Below, one piece after another: positions 33,878 through 45,000 of a stretch of DNA of 64,000 bases; position 1 is the stretch's first letter, and every line of letters starts with the position of its first letter. A program made the translations under genes and the position numbers. Source of the DNA: Centrapalus pauciflorus. Lineage: Eukaryota > Streptophyta > Magnoliopsida > Asterales > Asteraceae. The notes beneath the pieces are model-generated. The model saw only the letters and a list, made by a program, of their open reading frames with translations. It was not told the DNA's origin and made no database searches. The stretch spans positions 1 through 64,000 of the forward strand of contig JAANYP010007164.1 of assembly GCA_020465985.1 (NCBI GenBank). Direction: 5' to 3'.

Positions 33878-34187
33878 ATGCAATTCATACAACATAACAC
33901 AATTCATATGAACAATTAACAATCAAACACAATCTATTGAATGATTAAGAGAGAAAATATTACATTGATGTTCTTGGCTTTCTTGCAAAGCACTTCTCCT
34001 ATTCTCTCTAAATCAGATCCATATGTGTGTGTGTGTTATCTTCGATTCATTGCAGCATGCGTAACATACATTTCTATTTATACACAATACACAAGTATTG
34101 TGTATTTACACATATAACCCCTAATCTATTGAGTATTTACAATTATATACAATATAATTGTTTCATCTCTATTATTTATTCCCAACA
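33878..34187 (-). repeat. 5' LTR of the non-autonomous element
   Basis: 310 bp; on the minus strand starts TGTTGGGAATAAATAATAG and ends AATTGCAT. Contains the perfect palindrome ACAATACACAAGTATTGTGT at about 34085. Confidence 0.9.
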
Positions 34188-34222
34188 AACAACTTTATAT
34201 TTTTCTATCAATTATAGTAATG

Positions 34223-34253
34223 GGTGACCTGTAAACCTGTTTAGCAGGTCACC
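34223..34253. repeat. Near-perfect hairpin in foldback left arm
   Basis: GGTGACCTGTAAAC CT GTTTAGCAGGTCACC, one bulged base; the mirror copy is at about 35751-35781 in the right arm. Confidence 0.85.
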
Positions 34254-36177
34254 AACTTTTCACTTATCAAAAATAGTAACATCTTTTCATATATTTATCA
34301 ACAATAGTAACATATCAAATTAAAAACATAATTTTTTATTTTATTAAGTTTTCTAATATTCCATTAACACCAAAACAAACCAAATTTTTATTCCGAATAT
34401 TTACGGATAAATAATATTCGATTATTTATTCACAATTATATATAATATGAATGAAAAAATACTGTGAATCGTTTCAATTTTCACTTTTTCCAACAAAAAA
34501 CTACGAACCATCAATTTATTAGTTTTTCCTAATAAAATAAAACAAATCGTTCCATTTTTTTAGTTTTTTTCCAATTTAAATGGGTCATAGTTTTTTATTC
34601 AAAAAACAAAATATCAAAATGAGTCTCAATATTTTTCATTCAAAAAACTATAAATCACAATGAGTCATGGTTTTTCCATTCATTGAAAAACTAAATATGA
34701 ATGTGTCGCAATTTTTTTTTCATTCGTAGTAGTTTTCATTTGAAATAAAAAAAATACAAATTGATCAGCTTTTTAGTAATTCCAAACGAAATTGATTACA
34801 AACCATACAACTTTTAGCTTTCTCGAATGAAAAACTACGACCCAATCATGTTTTTAGATTTTTTTTTTTAACAAAAAACTATAATTAATTTTGATTTTTC
34901 GTACAAAATAATTGCAGCTATTTATTTTTGTGTTTTTAACAACGAAAAAAACTATGAATTATTCCAGTTTATAGTTTCGTACAAGTGGTTGTGTATCGTT
35001 TTTATGGATTGCAATATTTTTCATTCGGCAAAACTATAAACTGAAATAATTCAGAGTTTTTTTCGTTGTTAAAAAGACAAAAATAAATGAGTTGCAATTA
35101 TTTTGTACGAAAAATCAAAATGATTTATATTTTTTTGTAAAAAAAATCTAAAACATGATTGGGTCGTAGTTTTTCATTCAAAAGCTAAAAGTTGTATGGT
35201 TTGTAATCAATTTCCTTTGGAATTTACTAAAAAATTGATCAGTTTGTAATTTTTTTAATTCTAAATGAAAAGTACTACGAATGAAAAAGTATTGTGATCC
35301 ATTCATTTTTTAGTTTTTCAATGAATGGAAAAACCATGACTTATTGTGGTTTATAGTTTTATGAATGAAAAATATTGAGACTCATTTTGATTTATTGTTT
35401 TTAAATAAAAAACTATGACCCATTTAGACGGGAAAAAACTAAAAAATGGAACGATTTGTATTATTTTATTTTGAAAAACTAAGAAAATGATGATTCGTAG
35501 TTTTTTTGTTGGAAAAAGTGAAAATTGAAATGATTCATAGTATTTTTTTCATTCATATTATATATAATTGTGAATAAATAATCGAATATTATCTATCCGT
35601 AAATATTCAGAATAAAAATTTGGTTTATTTTGGTGTTTATTGAATATTAGAAAACTTAATAAAATAACAAAAAATATGTTTTTAATTTGATATGTTACTA
35701 TTATTGATAAAAATCTGTAAAGATGTTACTATTTTTGATAACTAAAAAGTTGGTGACCTGCTAAACGGGTTTACAGGTCACACATTACTATTATTGATAG
35801 AAAAATAAAAAGTTGTTACTATTAATGATAAAAAATAAATAATGTTACTACTAATGATAAAAATGTCAAAACTTGTTACTATTTTTGGTCATTCGTCCTA
35901 ATGGAAATTATTGAAGATTTTAATTATAAAAATTAGCCAGCTTGATTTATTTTTCAAAATTTCCTTGAATCTATATATATATATATAATAAAAGAGAACA
36001 CTAAATGCCCACGTGGCGATCTCTGGTTATGTCCACATAGGCGGTCCATGTCAGCATCCATGTCAGCATTTGGTCCACGTAGGCGGTCCATGTCTATCTG
36101 CTTCTAAAATCAAGCAGCAAGCAACAACCTTAGTTATCTGCTCCCAAAATCAAGCTTCCCCCTTATTTGCTTCCAAA

Positions 36178-36243
36178 CAGTTTCAATCCTACTACAACTC
36201 TAAATACCCACAGTTTCAATCCTACTACAACTCTAAATACCCA
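36178..36243 (+). repeat. 33-bp tandem duplication
   Basis: Two identical 33-bp units beginning CAGTTTCAATCCTAC, upstream of RPA exon 1, in the likely promoter/leader. Confidence 0.95.
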
Positions 36244-36338
36244 TTCTGATTTCATATCCATAAATCGACATTATATATACAGGTATCACATGTCATATTC
36301 TTTAGGTAGTATCTCTCATATAATCTGATTTCACTATA

Positions 36339-36464
36339 ATGGATTCACATATATCTTTTATCAATGATCTTACTCTTTTGAACAATTGTTATACAATCAA
36401 GGTTCGCATCCTTCGTCTATGGAAGCATCGGGATGCAATTGAGATGATTTTGATCGATGAACAG
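36339..36464 (+). other. RPA-like gene exon 1
   Basis: ATG at 36339; 42 codons with IKVRILRLWKHRDAIEMIL, the first strand pair of the RPA DBD-A OB fold, phase 0 at the end. The expected donor is changed to ATATGT. Confidence 0.75.
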
Positions 36465-37910
36465 ATATGTTGTTTTTTGTTGTAATTGTTGTTATACAAT
36501 AACCTCTTAAATACGATCCTCAATCCAAAAGAAATTTCGTCATTCACATTGCAGAGACAATCTTTGAAATACTTGTCAACCCACCAACCGATACATGGCT
36601 TATTATGTTGAACACAGTATGATAATGTTTCCCCTTATTCTCCAAAAGGGTTTTATCTTCAATATATTTTATGTTAGAGTTTTAGGTAAAAATCATATTT
36701 ATTTATATATGATTAAAAATTAAAAATTGATTAATTTTAATTATTTCTCAATTATGTATATAATTAATTTTATTTATTTAAATACTAACCATTTGATTGA
36801 ACATATATAAAAATAATAAACAAAAGTTCTATATTTATTAATTTTTAGTTTATTTTAATTTAGTTGATTCATTCAAAAGTTCAGGAAGTATTACAAAGTT
36901 ATCTTCAGATTATAAACAGATGTAAAGATTCTGTCATGATTTCTGCTATGATCTTGTAAATTTTTGGGGGTGTTGTTTCTAATTAATTTTGATTAGGAGT
37001 ATATCAGCCATGAAATTTGAGATGACTATTGGGTTGACTTTAAAATTTTCTCACTCTGTGAATTTGGATTCATATAAGCATGTTGGAGAATAGACTAACT
37101 TAGAGTAAATATTTCAAACGAAACAGTAAACAAGAACTCCCTTGAATATCAAGTTTGTACTTGTCATGTTTATAATGAATACGTATTTGTTCGTTTTGGT
37201 GTGGTTGTCGTTTCTTCCTTAAAGATTTCATATATATATAATTTGATTTGAAAGTGCTTTGTATGACATTAAATTTAAATCATGACCTATGTTGATTGGA
37301 CCACAAACTGAAGGTTCTAATTAAATAGCATTCACAGCTTTAATAAGTTTTCATTTAAACAGAATTTTGTGTAATGCTTGTGTTATAAATACGTGAATAA
37401 AATTTTATTTCTAATTTAATAAATTTTAATTGATAAAAATTTAAATTTCACTTTATATATAACATACTACTTATATATTTTATTATAAATTAATATTTAT
37501 AGATTAAAAATTAATAGTGTATATTTATTTATAAATCTATTAGGATTTATCTTTTTTTATAATAATATGTTGTACTAATAAGTTGTATTTATCTTTTATT
37601 TTAAAAAAATCTATTTTAGGATTTATCTTTTTTATAATAATAAATTGTATTTATCTTTTATTTAAAAATAAAAGTTGTATTTATCTTTTGTGGTGTAACG
37701 TGGGAACAACACGTATGCGTTTGATGTTCTCTTTTATTATATAGATATAGATAAACTAATATAAATAATAGTTATTTTTTATGATTTTTTAAAACATTTT
37801 ATTTTTGATTTAATAAATTTTAATTGATAAAAATTTAGATTCAATTTGTATATAGTGTATTTATCTTTTTAAAAATAATATTTGTATTTATTTTTTATTA
37901 TTAAAAAAAT

Positions 37911-38402
37911 AATATAGAGCACTTATCCTTTTAAAATAATAAATTGTATTATCTTTTTAAAAATAATATTTGTATATATTTTTTATTATTAAAAAAATAA
38001 TATAGAGCATTTATCCTTTTAAAATAATAATTTGTATTTATCTTTTTTAAAAATAATATTTGTATTTATTTTTTATTATTAAAATAATAATATAGAGCAT
38101 TTATCCTTTTTGAAATAATAAATTGTATTTATCTAACGTGGAAGCGCCACGTATGCAATATAGAGCACTTATCCTTTTAAAATAATAAATTGTATTATCT
38201 TTTTAAAAATAATATTTGTATTTATTTTTTATTATTAAAAAAATAATATAGAGCATTTATCCTTTTAAAATAATAATTTGTATTTATCTTTTTTAAAAAT
38301 AATATTTGTATTTATTTTTTATTATTAAAATAATAATATAGAGCATTTATCCTTTTTGAAATAATAAATTGTATTTATCTAACGTGGAAGCGCCACGTAT
38401 GC
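37911..38402. repeat. 246-bp tandem duplication with ~85-bp sub-repeats
   Basis: 37911-38156 and 38157-38402 are nearly identical. Each unit holds about three sub-repeats of TAGAGCATTTATCCTTTT...TTTTTTATTATTAAAA and ends with CTAACGTGGAAGCGCCACGT. Confidence 0.9.
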
Positions 38403-38425
38403 ATTTGATGTTCTCTTTTATTATA
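38382..38425 (-). repeat. Inverted copy of Helitron 5' terminus
   Basis: The minus strand reads TATATATAATAAAAGAGAAC followed by ATCAAATGCATACGTGGC, matching the tip at 35970. A second inverted copy is at 37697-37745. Confidence 0.8.
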
Positions 38426-40076
38426 TATATAGATTATATGGTTTGTGTTTAAGAAAATAGACCGTGAACCTTATAAGATATGCATCCAATTTATATCACT
38501 CTTTCTTATATATGTCATCAGAGTTCAAAGATTCAAGTCGTTGTAACAAAGAAGTACACTTCTATGTTTGACAAGTTACTTCAAGAAGATAGTGTCGTCC
38601 TAATATCTGGATTTGGAATTGGAGACAATACATCAAACTATAAAATCATCAATCATAGATACAAGCTCAACTTGTATTTCAAGACCAAAATAACAAAATG
38701 CTCAAATTTCACTGGATCATTGAATGGAATTTCACTTATAAGCTTTAGTGCTCTTTTGCCTACAACGTATGAAGAGAATGCAATCATTGGTTAGTACACA
38801 TTATGATATTTTAACATTTTCAGTTTTTTAAAGTAATTTTCCTTCTTCATACATGCTCACTTTCTTTACCTAATCTTGTAAGATGTGATCGGCGTTGTGG
38901 AAACTTGTGAGATCAAATATAAAGATAATGACAAATCAAAACCAAGAATGGTGATGGTCATCGAGGATTTAGAGTGAGGAATATTTTTTCATATATTATT
39001 TTAAATGATTTCAATGTATTTTGAAACCTAAAAAGTACATATTTATTCTCTTTCAGAGGTGCTAAACTTAACATAACTCTATGGAACGAGTATATGGACC
39101 AGATGACTGCCTACGCATCAAGTAGAGTTGTTAAAGAACGTGTGGTTATTCTCTTGCAATTCGCTAAATTATCGTTTTATAAAGGTATTTTATATTATAT
39201 TTTCATTAAATTGGCATTATAAATATTGTATGGTTTCCAAATATTGATGCGTTCATATAGAATTTTTATCTCATATTATTAATCTATCTTTTTTCAGGCA
39301 AACCATATGTTTCAGATTCATTCAACGCTACTAAGCTGTTTATTGATTCAGATATTGATGAAATCAAATATTTCATAATCAGGTTATTGATATTTAAAGT
39401 TTAGTTTCAGAACAGGTTATTTATATTTAAATGTGTATTTCAATTTATAATTAACATAATTTTAATTTATAAATGCAGTCTGGTTACACAATCCAAAGAT
39501 GATATGCATAATCAAAGATTTATCATTTCCTCTTCTATTTCTAATTCAACACATGATGAATTCGTTGTAAAAAATGAACAGAAAACCATAGCTGAACTCT
39601 TGCAAATTATGGAGGTATAAATCAATCCAAAATTTAGTTATTTGCTTATGAAAATGTTATTTCAATTGCCTTTTCTTCTCTTTACACAGAGAAAATCAAT
39701 CATTATCATTGCAACTATTAAGTGCATTCCAAAAGACGTAGAATGGTATTACAATTCTTGTCGTAGTTGTACCCTAAAGGTAAAGACTACAGTCATAATA
39801 GATGACAATGATGATGAGGAAAGAAGAGAAGTCTATGAATGTACAAAATGTGATGGTCAAGATATAGCTATGATTCAAAGGTATAATATAATCGATTTTT
39901 AATACAAAAATATTATTAACATTGACTAACACGTCTAATGTAATATTGTTGCTAAACAAAAAAAAAAAGATATAGGATTGAGCTGAGGGTTGAAGACTCC
40001 ACTGGGTGTGTTGCCTTAACTTTGTTTGATCAAGAAGCCAAGAATATTTTGAAGATATCTGCCTATGACTTATGTC

Positions 40077-40081
40077 AAAAA
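40077..40081 (+). repeat. Tekay-2 TSD, left copy
   Basis: AAAAA, matched by 48585-48589. It lies in an A-run, so the length is slightly ambiguous; the RPA frame is continuous when exactly five bases are removed. Confidence 0.8.
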
Positions 40082-41886
40082 TGTAACATCCCTAATTTGA
40101 GCCTGGTACGTGGATTTAATTTATTGGCTCATTTATTTTATTATTATTGCGTGTTCCAATTAAATTCCGTTTCGTGGATTTAACGTGTCAAAATTGAGTG
40201 ATACGTGTCTCCGAGCTAATAATTAGCGGATTAATTATCTCCTTGAGATCGTGGATTTAATTGGGTTCTATTGATATAATTTGTGAAAAAGTGATATCGG
40301 GTTCGGATTTATCGGGTTCGGGGTTTGTTTAATTGAGAGACCGGATATATATGAAGGCCTGTGACCTTATCTCCTTCATTCTTCCCTTATCAAAACTCAG
40401 AGTGTGTGTGTGTATTTTCTTGGAGATTCAGCTGAGAATTGAAGCCAGAAAAGGAAGCCAAGGAGTGAATCAAGTGCTGTACCTTGATCATCTTCACCAT
40501 CTTCTTGTGTTCTTGTGGTAATTAAGGTAAGGGGCTTCAAATTGAGGATCTAAATTGTGTTATATGTTGTGAGAATTGTTTGGGTTGGTTTATAGGATAT
40601 AGAGGGCTGTTGTGTAGTGTTTGTGTATGTATTTTTGAGTTGAAAATCGAGTATGGAGGGTGAAATCCCTCTGGTTCAGCTATGGAGTTCGAAGGCCAGA
40701 TTCTGCTGTCTGGCAAAAGCGCGGCGCGCAAATGAGAAAAGCGCGGCGCGTAAATCAGTCTGCTATAGAATTTTGGTTTAGTTTTATAAAAGAGTTGTGG
40801 GTCGTTAATTGGTCGGATTCCTTCGGGATATTATTGAATTGAATTATTTGGGATTTTGGGTCTCGATAGGAGTTCCGAAAAAGGGTTTCGGGGATCGATT
40901 GTCCGTTCGGGGATATGTTTCGGGATTAGTTTAATTGTGATAATTGTGTTGGATTGAGTTATGTTTGATTGAATTGCGTGGCTATCGAGTTTGTGATAAC
41001 ATGTGAGACCCGTGATGTGTTCAGGTGCTAGCCGATCACGTGCCGAGCCGCATTGAGAGTTCGAGTTTTGATTGCTTTCGGGTATCGGTGAGTACTCGAG
41101 TTCTTTTCAAACGCACGTGCATTCTTTCGAGTCATCTGTGTGGTTGTGATATATATGTGTATGAGACTGTGATAGCGCGCAGGTATGAGCTTCTCTACCC
41201 TATACGTGCTATATGTGTTTGAATTGCAGGTGTCCGCGATATGTGATCGCGCAGGCTGACTGTCCCTAACCAGTCACGAGATATGAGGCTGTATATATAC
41301 GGCAGTGATATTGCCAGGTCGCTCCTGTGCCTATTGAGTAGCTAACCGCTGCTGTGTGCGGCCTGTTAGCTGGGGAACGTGGTCCCCTTTTGAGCAGAGA
41401 TACGTGTTATGCATCGAGTTGCATATATGTGACGAGATATGTGTGTTGTGTATGTTTTATGTGCTTACCTGCAGCGTCTAACCCTCGCGTACTCACGAGC
41501 TGTCCAGCTTATGTTTTCGAGTCTTCTGTGTGTCAGGCAGTCATACCGTGGGGTCGCAGTCACAGCTGCAGCAGCCGAAGTAGAGATCGGGCAGTTTAGA
41601 GTCGTGTATGCCGATTATATTTTGATACTGAACTTTAAAGCTGTTGTCTGTACCTTATACTGGATCTGTATTGTGTTAGCTCTCAGTAATCCGTGTTTAT
41701 CAGATAATTCAGTCGTGTATGCATCTGAATCAGCATGTGACTTGAGACGTGTTAACTTTGTATTAAAGTTTTAAATTATCAGTGTTTTCCGCTAATCCTG
41801 TGACATGTGCATTATGAGATGATTGCGTTATTGCCACCTGTGTATTGTATTGACGTGGCATTTGTGTGAGAATTGTGGGTGTTACA
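40082..41886 (+). repeat. Tekay-2 5' LTR
   Basis: TGTAACATCC...GGGTGTTACA. TATATATG at 40346-40353, splice-donor match AAG/GTAAGG with GT at 40527, and a doubled AAAAGCGCGGCGCG phrase near 40714-40750. Confidence 0.97.
40346..40353 (+). promoter_or_regulatory. Tekay-2 LTR TATA-like box
   Basis: GGATATATATGAAGG, followed by a CT-rich probable start region. The same box is in the 3' LTR near 47044. Confidence 0.5.
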
Positions 41887-42061
41887 GCTTGGTATCAGAG
41901 CTTGTGGTTTCAGTATTGAGTATCAGTGGATGCTTGTGCTCTTACCGTGTTCAGATCCGTGGGATTCTTCCCTGAGACTGAGTTTAGCGGAATTAACTGA
42001 CCTAGCTTATTGTATAACGCTGGGTGATCGATCTGTTATCTTACCTTTGTGATATGTGCAG
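40527..42061 (+). other. Candidate leader intron of Tekay-2
   Basis: Donor ATTAAG/GTAAGGGG; acceptor TTTGTGATATGTGCAG/GTAGTT, 6 bp before the gag ATG at 42068. Same layout as Tekay-1. Consensus-based inference. Confidence 0.45.
41890..41901 (+). other. Tekay-2 primer-binding site
   Basis: TGGTATCAGAGC, perfect initiator Met-tRNA complement, 3 bp after the LTR. Confidence 0.95.
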
Positions 42062-42067
42062 GTAGTT

Positions 42068-45000
42068 ATGGCAGATCATGGTGAGGGTTCAGGGCCAGAG
42101 AGACCTGCGGGAGACGAGTATGTCCGCCGGTCAGAGATGTTATCAGTATTGACCGAGTTCTATAGAGAGAGGGATAGAGAGAGAGAGCAGCAGCGACAGA
42201 GAGCTGATCCGCCGCCAGTTACTAGTGTTGAGACGGTGGTTGGGGCATCTTCTTCTTCTGTGCGAGGTGGGTCCTTTAAGGACTTTATGGCGGGAGCCCC
42301 ACCTCAGTTTCGAGGCGGTGGTGAGCCGGGTGCGGCTATGGCTTGGGAGAGAGAGATAGAGGCCGCATTCCGCGTTGCCCATGTCGATCCTCGTGATATG
42401 GTCGGCTATGCGGCTTATCAGCTAAAGGGAGGGGCTTCACAGTGGTGGAAGTCCATTGAGTCATCCATGACTACAGCTGCAGCGTATGCTATGACATGGG
42501 ATCAGTTCCGTGCTATCTTCGAGTTACAGTATATTCCCCGGGATGAGCGCCGGGAAATGGAGCGTCGTTTTCTACATCTTCAGCAGGGCAGCTTGTCAGT
42601 CCAGCAGTATGTAGACCGATTTAATGAGTATGCTCAGTTTGCGCCCCAGCACGTGGATACAGAGATTCGTAAGGCTGATGCCTTTATCGATGGATTGAGA
42701 TCTGATATTCGGGAGTTCGTTGGGCTTCACGACACTCCTACGTTTGCGAGAGCCTTAGAGTTGGCTCGTGTCAGAGAGAGAGAGATCGAGAGACAGAGGG
42801 GTCAGCCTCCGACCCAGAGACAGAGGACAGAGACGTTTGAACAGTCCCGTAGTTACTACCGAGAGCCCCAGGAGTCCCAGAGAGAGAGACAGCCTGAGCA
42901 GCAGAAGGTTCAGGGGCAGGGTTCGGGATTTCGTCGAGACAGAGACAGAGGCAGAGACCGGAGGTCCAGGAGGTCTGGGCAGTATCAGGGGTCGGGGACA
43001 GCCAGTCAGAGTCAGGGGCAGACTTCCCGATATAGTGCTCCCAGTCAGAGTCAGAGCAACGTGGGACAGGGGTCCCAGCCATCCGGGAGTCGGGCAGATA
43101 GTTCAGCCGGGGAGAGAGACTGTCCGAGGTGTCGCCGTCGCCATTCTGGTCCTTGTACATCAGAGCAGCCCCGTTGCTACCGCTGTGGTCAGTATGGCCA
43201 TACATCTTTTACTTGTACTTCGAGGGATTCCCTGTGCTTCCGCTGTGGGAGGCCAGGTCATATTGTGAGGGATTGTCCGGATGCGCCGCCAGCGATACAG
43301 GGAGCTAGTACCAGTGGTGCTAGAGCCGAGCCGTCGTCTTCTAGCCGTCGAGAGTCAGCACCTAGAGGTCGAGGCAGGGTATTCCAGGCTACGGCAGAGG
43401 AGGCCCGCGAGTCCACCGATGTTGTTTCCGGTACGTATGTTCTGAACGGGCTTAGTGCTCGTATTTTATTTGATTCTGGAGCGGATCGCTCGTATGTATC
43501 TGTTGTATTCTGTGCCTACTTTTCTGTGCCTGCTACTGTGTTATCTGTGCCGTTAGTTGTTGAGAGGGTAGACGGTAGTACAGCGCTAGTGAGTCGGGTG
43601 TACAGAGATTGTGTCCTAGAGATTGATGCTCACCGGTTTTCGATCGATCTACTGCCGATAGAGATCAGCAGCTTCGATGTGATAGTGGGTATGGACTGGA
43701 TGACAGCCAGGCAGGCCGATATTCTGTGCGCGAAGAAGATGATCCGGATACCCATTTCAGACAGTGAGACGGTGACAGTATATGGCGAGAGGCGCCGAGG
43801 CGAGATCGGTATTGTTTCGATGGCCCAAGCCCAGAGATATGTTGCGAAGGGGTGCGAGACCTTTCTGGCTTATGTTGTTGACGCCAGATTAGAGAAGAAG
43901 ACCCTAGCGGATATACCTGTAGTTCGAGAGTTCCCTGAGGTATTCCCAGAGGAGTTGCCTGGGTTACCGCCAGATCGTCAGGTCGAGTTCCGCATCGACC
44001 TTATCCCTGGAGCGGTGCCTATTGCGAAGACGCCTTATAGGCTGGCACCTACCGAGATGAGAGAGATGATGTCACAGCTTCAGGAATTGCTGGATCGTGG
44101 ATTTATCCGTCCGAGTTCGTCCCCGTGGGGAGCTCCCGTGCTATTTGTGAAGAAGAAGGACGGTTCCATGCGGATGTGTATCGACTATCGAGAGTTGAAT
44201 AAAGTGACGGTGAAAAACCGTTATCCGCTTCCACGTATCGACGATCTGTTTGATCAGCTACAGGGTTCGAGCTTCTTTTCGAAGATAGATCTGAGATCGG
44301 GTTATCATCAGCTGAGAGTTAGAGATGAGGATGTGCCGAAGACTGCGTTTCGGACGAGATACGGCCATTACGAGTTCCTAGTCATGCCTTTCGGACTGAC
44401 TAACGCACCCGCGGCATTCATGGATTTGATGAACAGGGTGTGTAGATCTATGTTGGATCGGTTCGTGATTGTCTTTATCGATGACATTTTGATCTACTCG
44501 AGGAGTGCCGAGGACCACGAGCAGCACTTGCGAGAGGTTTTAACTGTGCTGCGAGAGGAGCGACTTTATGCGAAGTTCTCCAAGTGCGAGTTCTGGTTGC
44601 GCGAGGTCCAGTTTTTGGGACATGTTGTGAGCGCCGAGGGTATTTCAGTAGATCCGGCAAAGATAGAGGCCGTGATGAGTTGGGAGCCGCCGAAGACTGT
44701 GCCTGAGATTCGTAGCTTTTTGGGCCTAGCCGGGTATTACCACCGCTTTATTCAGGACTTCTCGAGGATTGCCAGGCCGTTGACGAGATTGACACGGCAG
44801 TCCGTTCCTTTTGTGTGGTCCGATGAGCAGGAGTCAGCATTTAGAGAGCTGAAATCCCGGTTATGTCAGGCACCAGTGTTAGCATTGCCCGAGGGTACAG
44901 AGGATTTCGTGGTCTATTGTGATGCGTCAGGTACCGGTTTGGGTTGTGTTCTGATGCAGCGAGGCAAAGTGATTGCGTATGCGTCGCGACAGCTGAAGAC

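Larger units (their letters stand above)
28870..34187 (-). mobile_element. Non-autonomous Copia-derived LTR retrotransposon (5318 bp), very young
   Basis: LTRs 28870-29177 and 33878-34187 nearly identical; TSD AACAA at 28865-28869 and 34188-34192. The minus strand gives TGTTGGGAAT...TTGCAT LTRs, PBS near 33850, a leader with a motif array, one coiled-coil gag-like ORF, a 2.2-kb region without coding capacity, and a PPT (minus strand AAGGGGGAGAA, about 29179-29189). No protease, RT, RNase H or integrase, so it depends on enzymes from elsewhere. Confidence 0.9.
28784..35898. mobile_element. Long foldback DNA transposon (about 1.8 kb without the nested insertion)
   Basis: Left arm 28784-28869 plus 34193-~34980, right arm ~35010-35898; the arms are reverse complements over nearly their whole length with a short centre near 35000. 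Left tip GGGCAAATTACC, right tip (complement) GGACGAATGACC. Flanks TAATGAAGA and TAATGGAAA suggest a decayed ~9-bp TSD, which would fit a Mutator-like foldback; superfamily assignment is tentative. No transposase. Interrupted at 28870 by a young LTR element. Confidence 0.8.
36465..38521 (+). other. RPA-like intron 1 (about 2.06 kb) filled with AT-rich repeats
   Basis: No ORF. Holds two inverted copies of the Helitron 5' tip (about 37697-37745 and 38382-38425) and a 246-bp tandem duplication (37911-38402). Ends with acceptor TATGTCATCAG at 38521. Confidence 0.65.

Noticed and set aside
36013..36249. 78-codon ORF upstream of RPA exon 1
   Set aside because: Made of short direct repeats (GGTCCATGT and the 33-bp duplication); likely Helitron leader DNA, no similarity recognised.
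38480..38794. Stand-alone 104-codon gene
   Set aside because: It is exon 2 of the RPA-like gene with intron sequence read through at both ends.
40333..41774. Several ORFs of 60-111 codons repeated identically at 47031-48472
   Set aside because: They are the two LTR copies of Tekay-2; identity reflects young LTRs, not gene duplication. No domain recognised.
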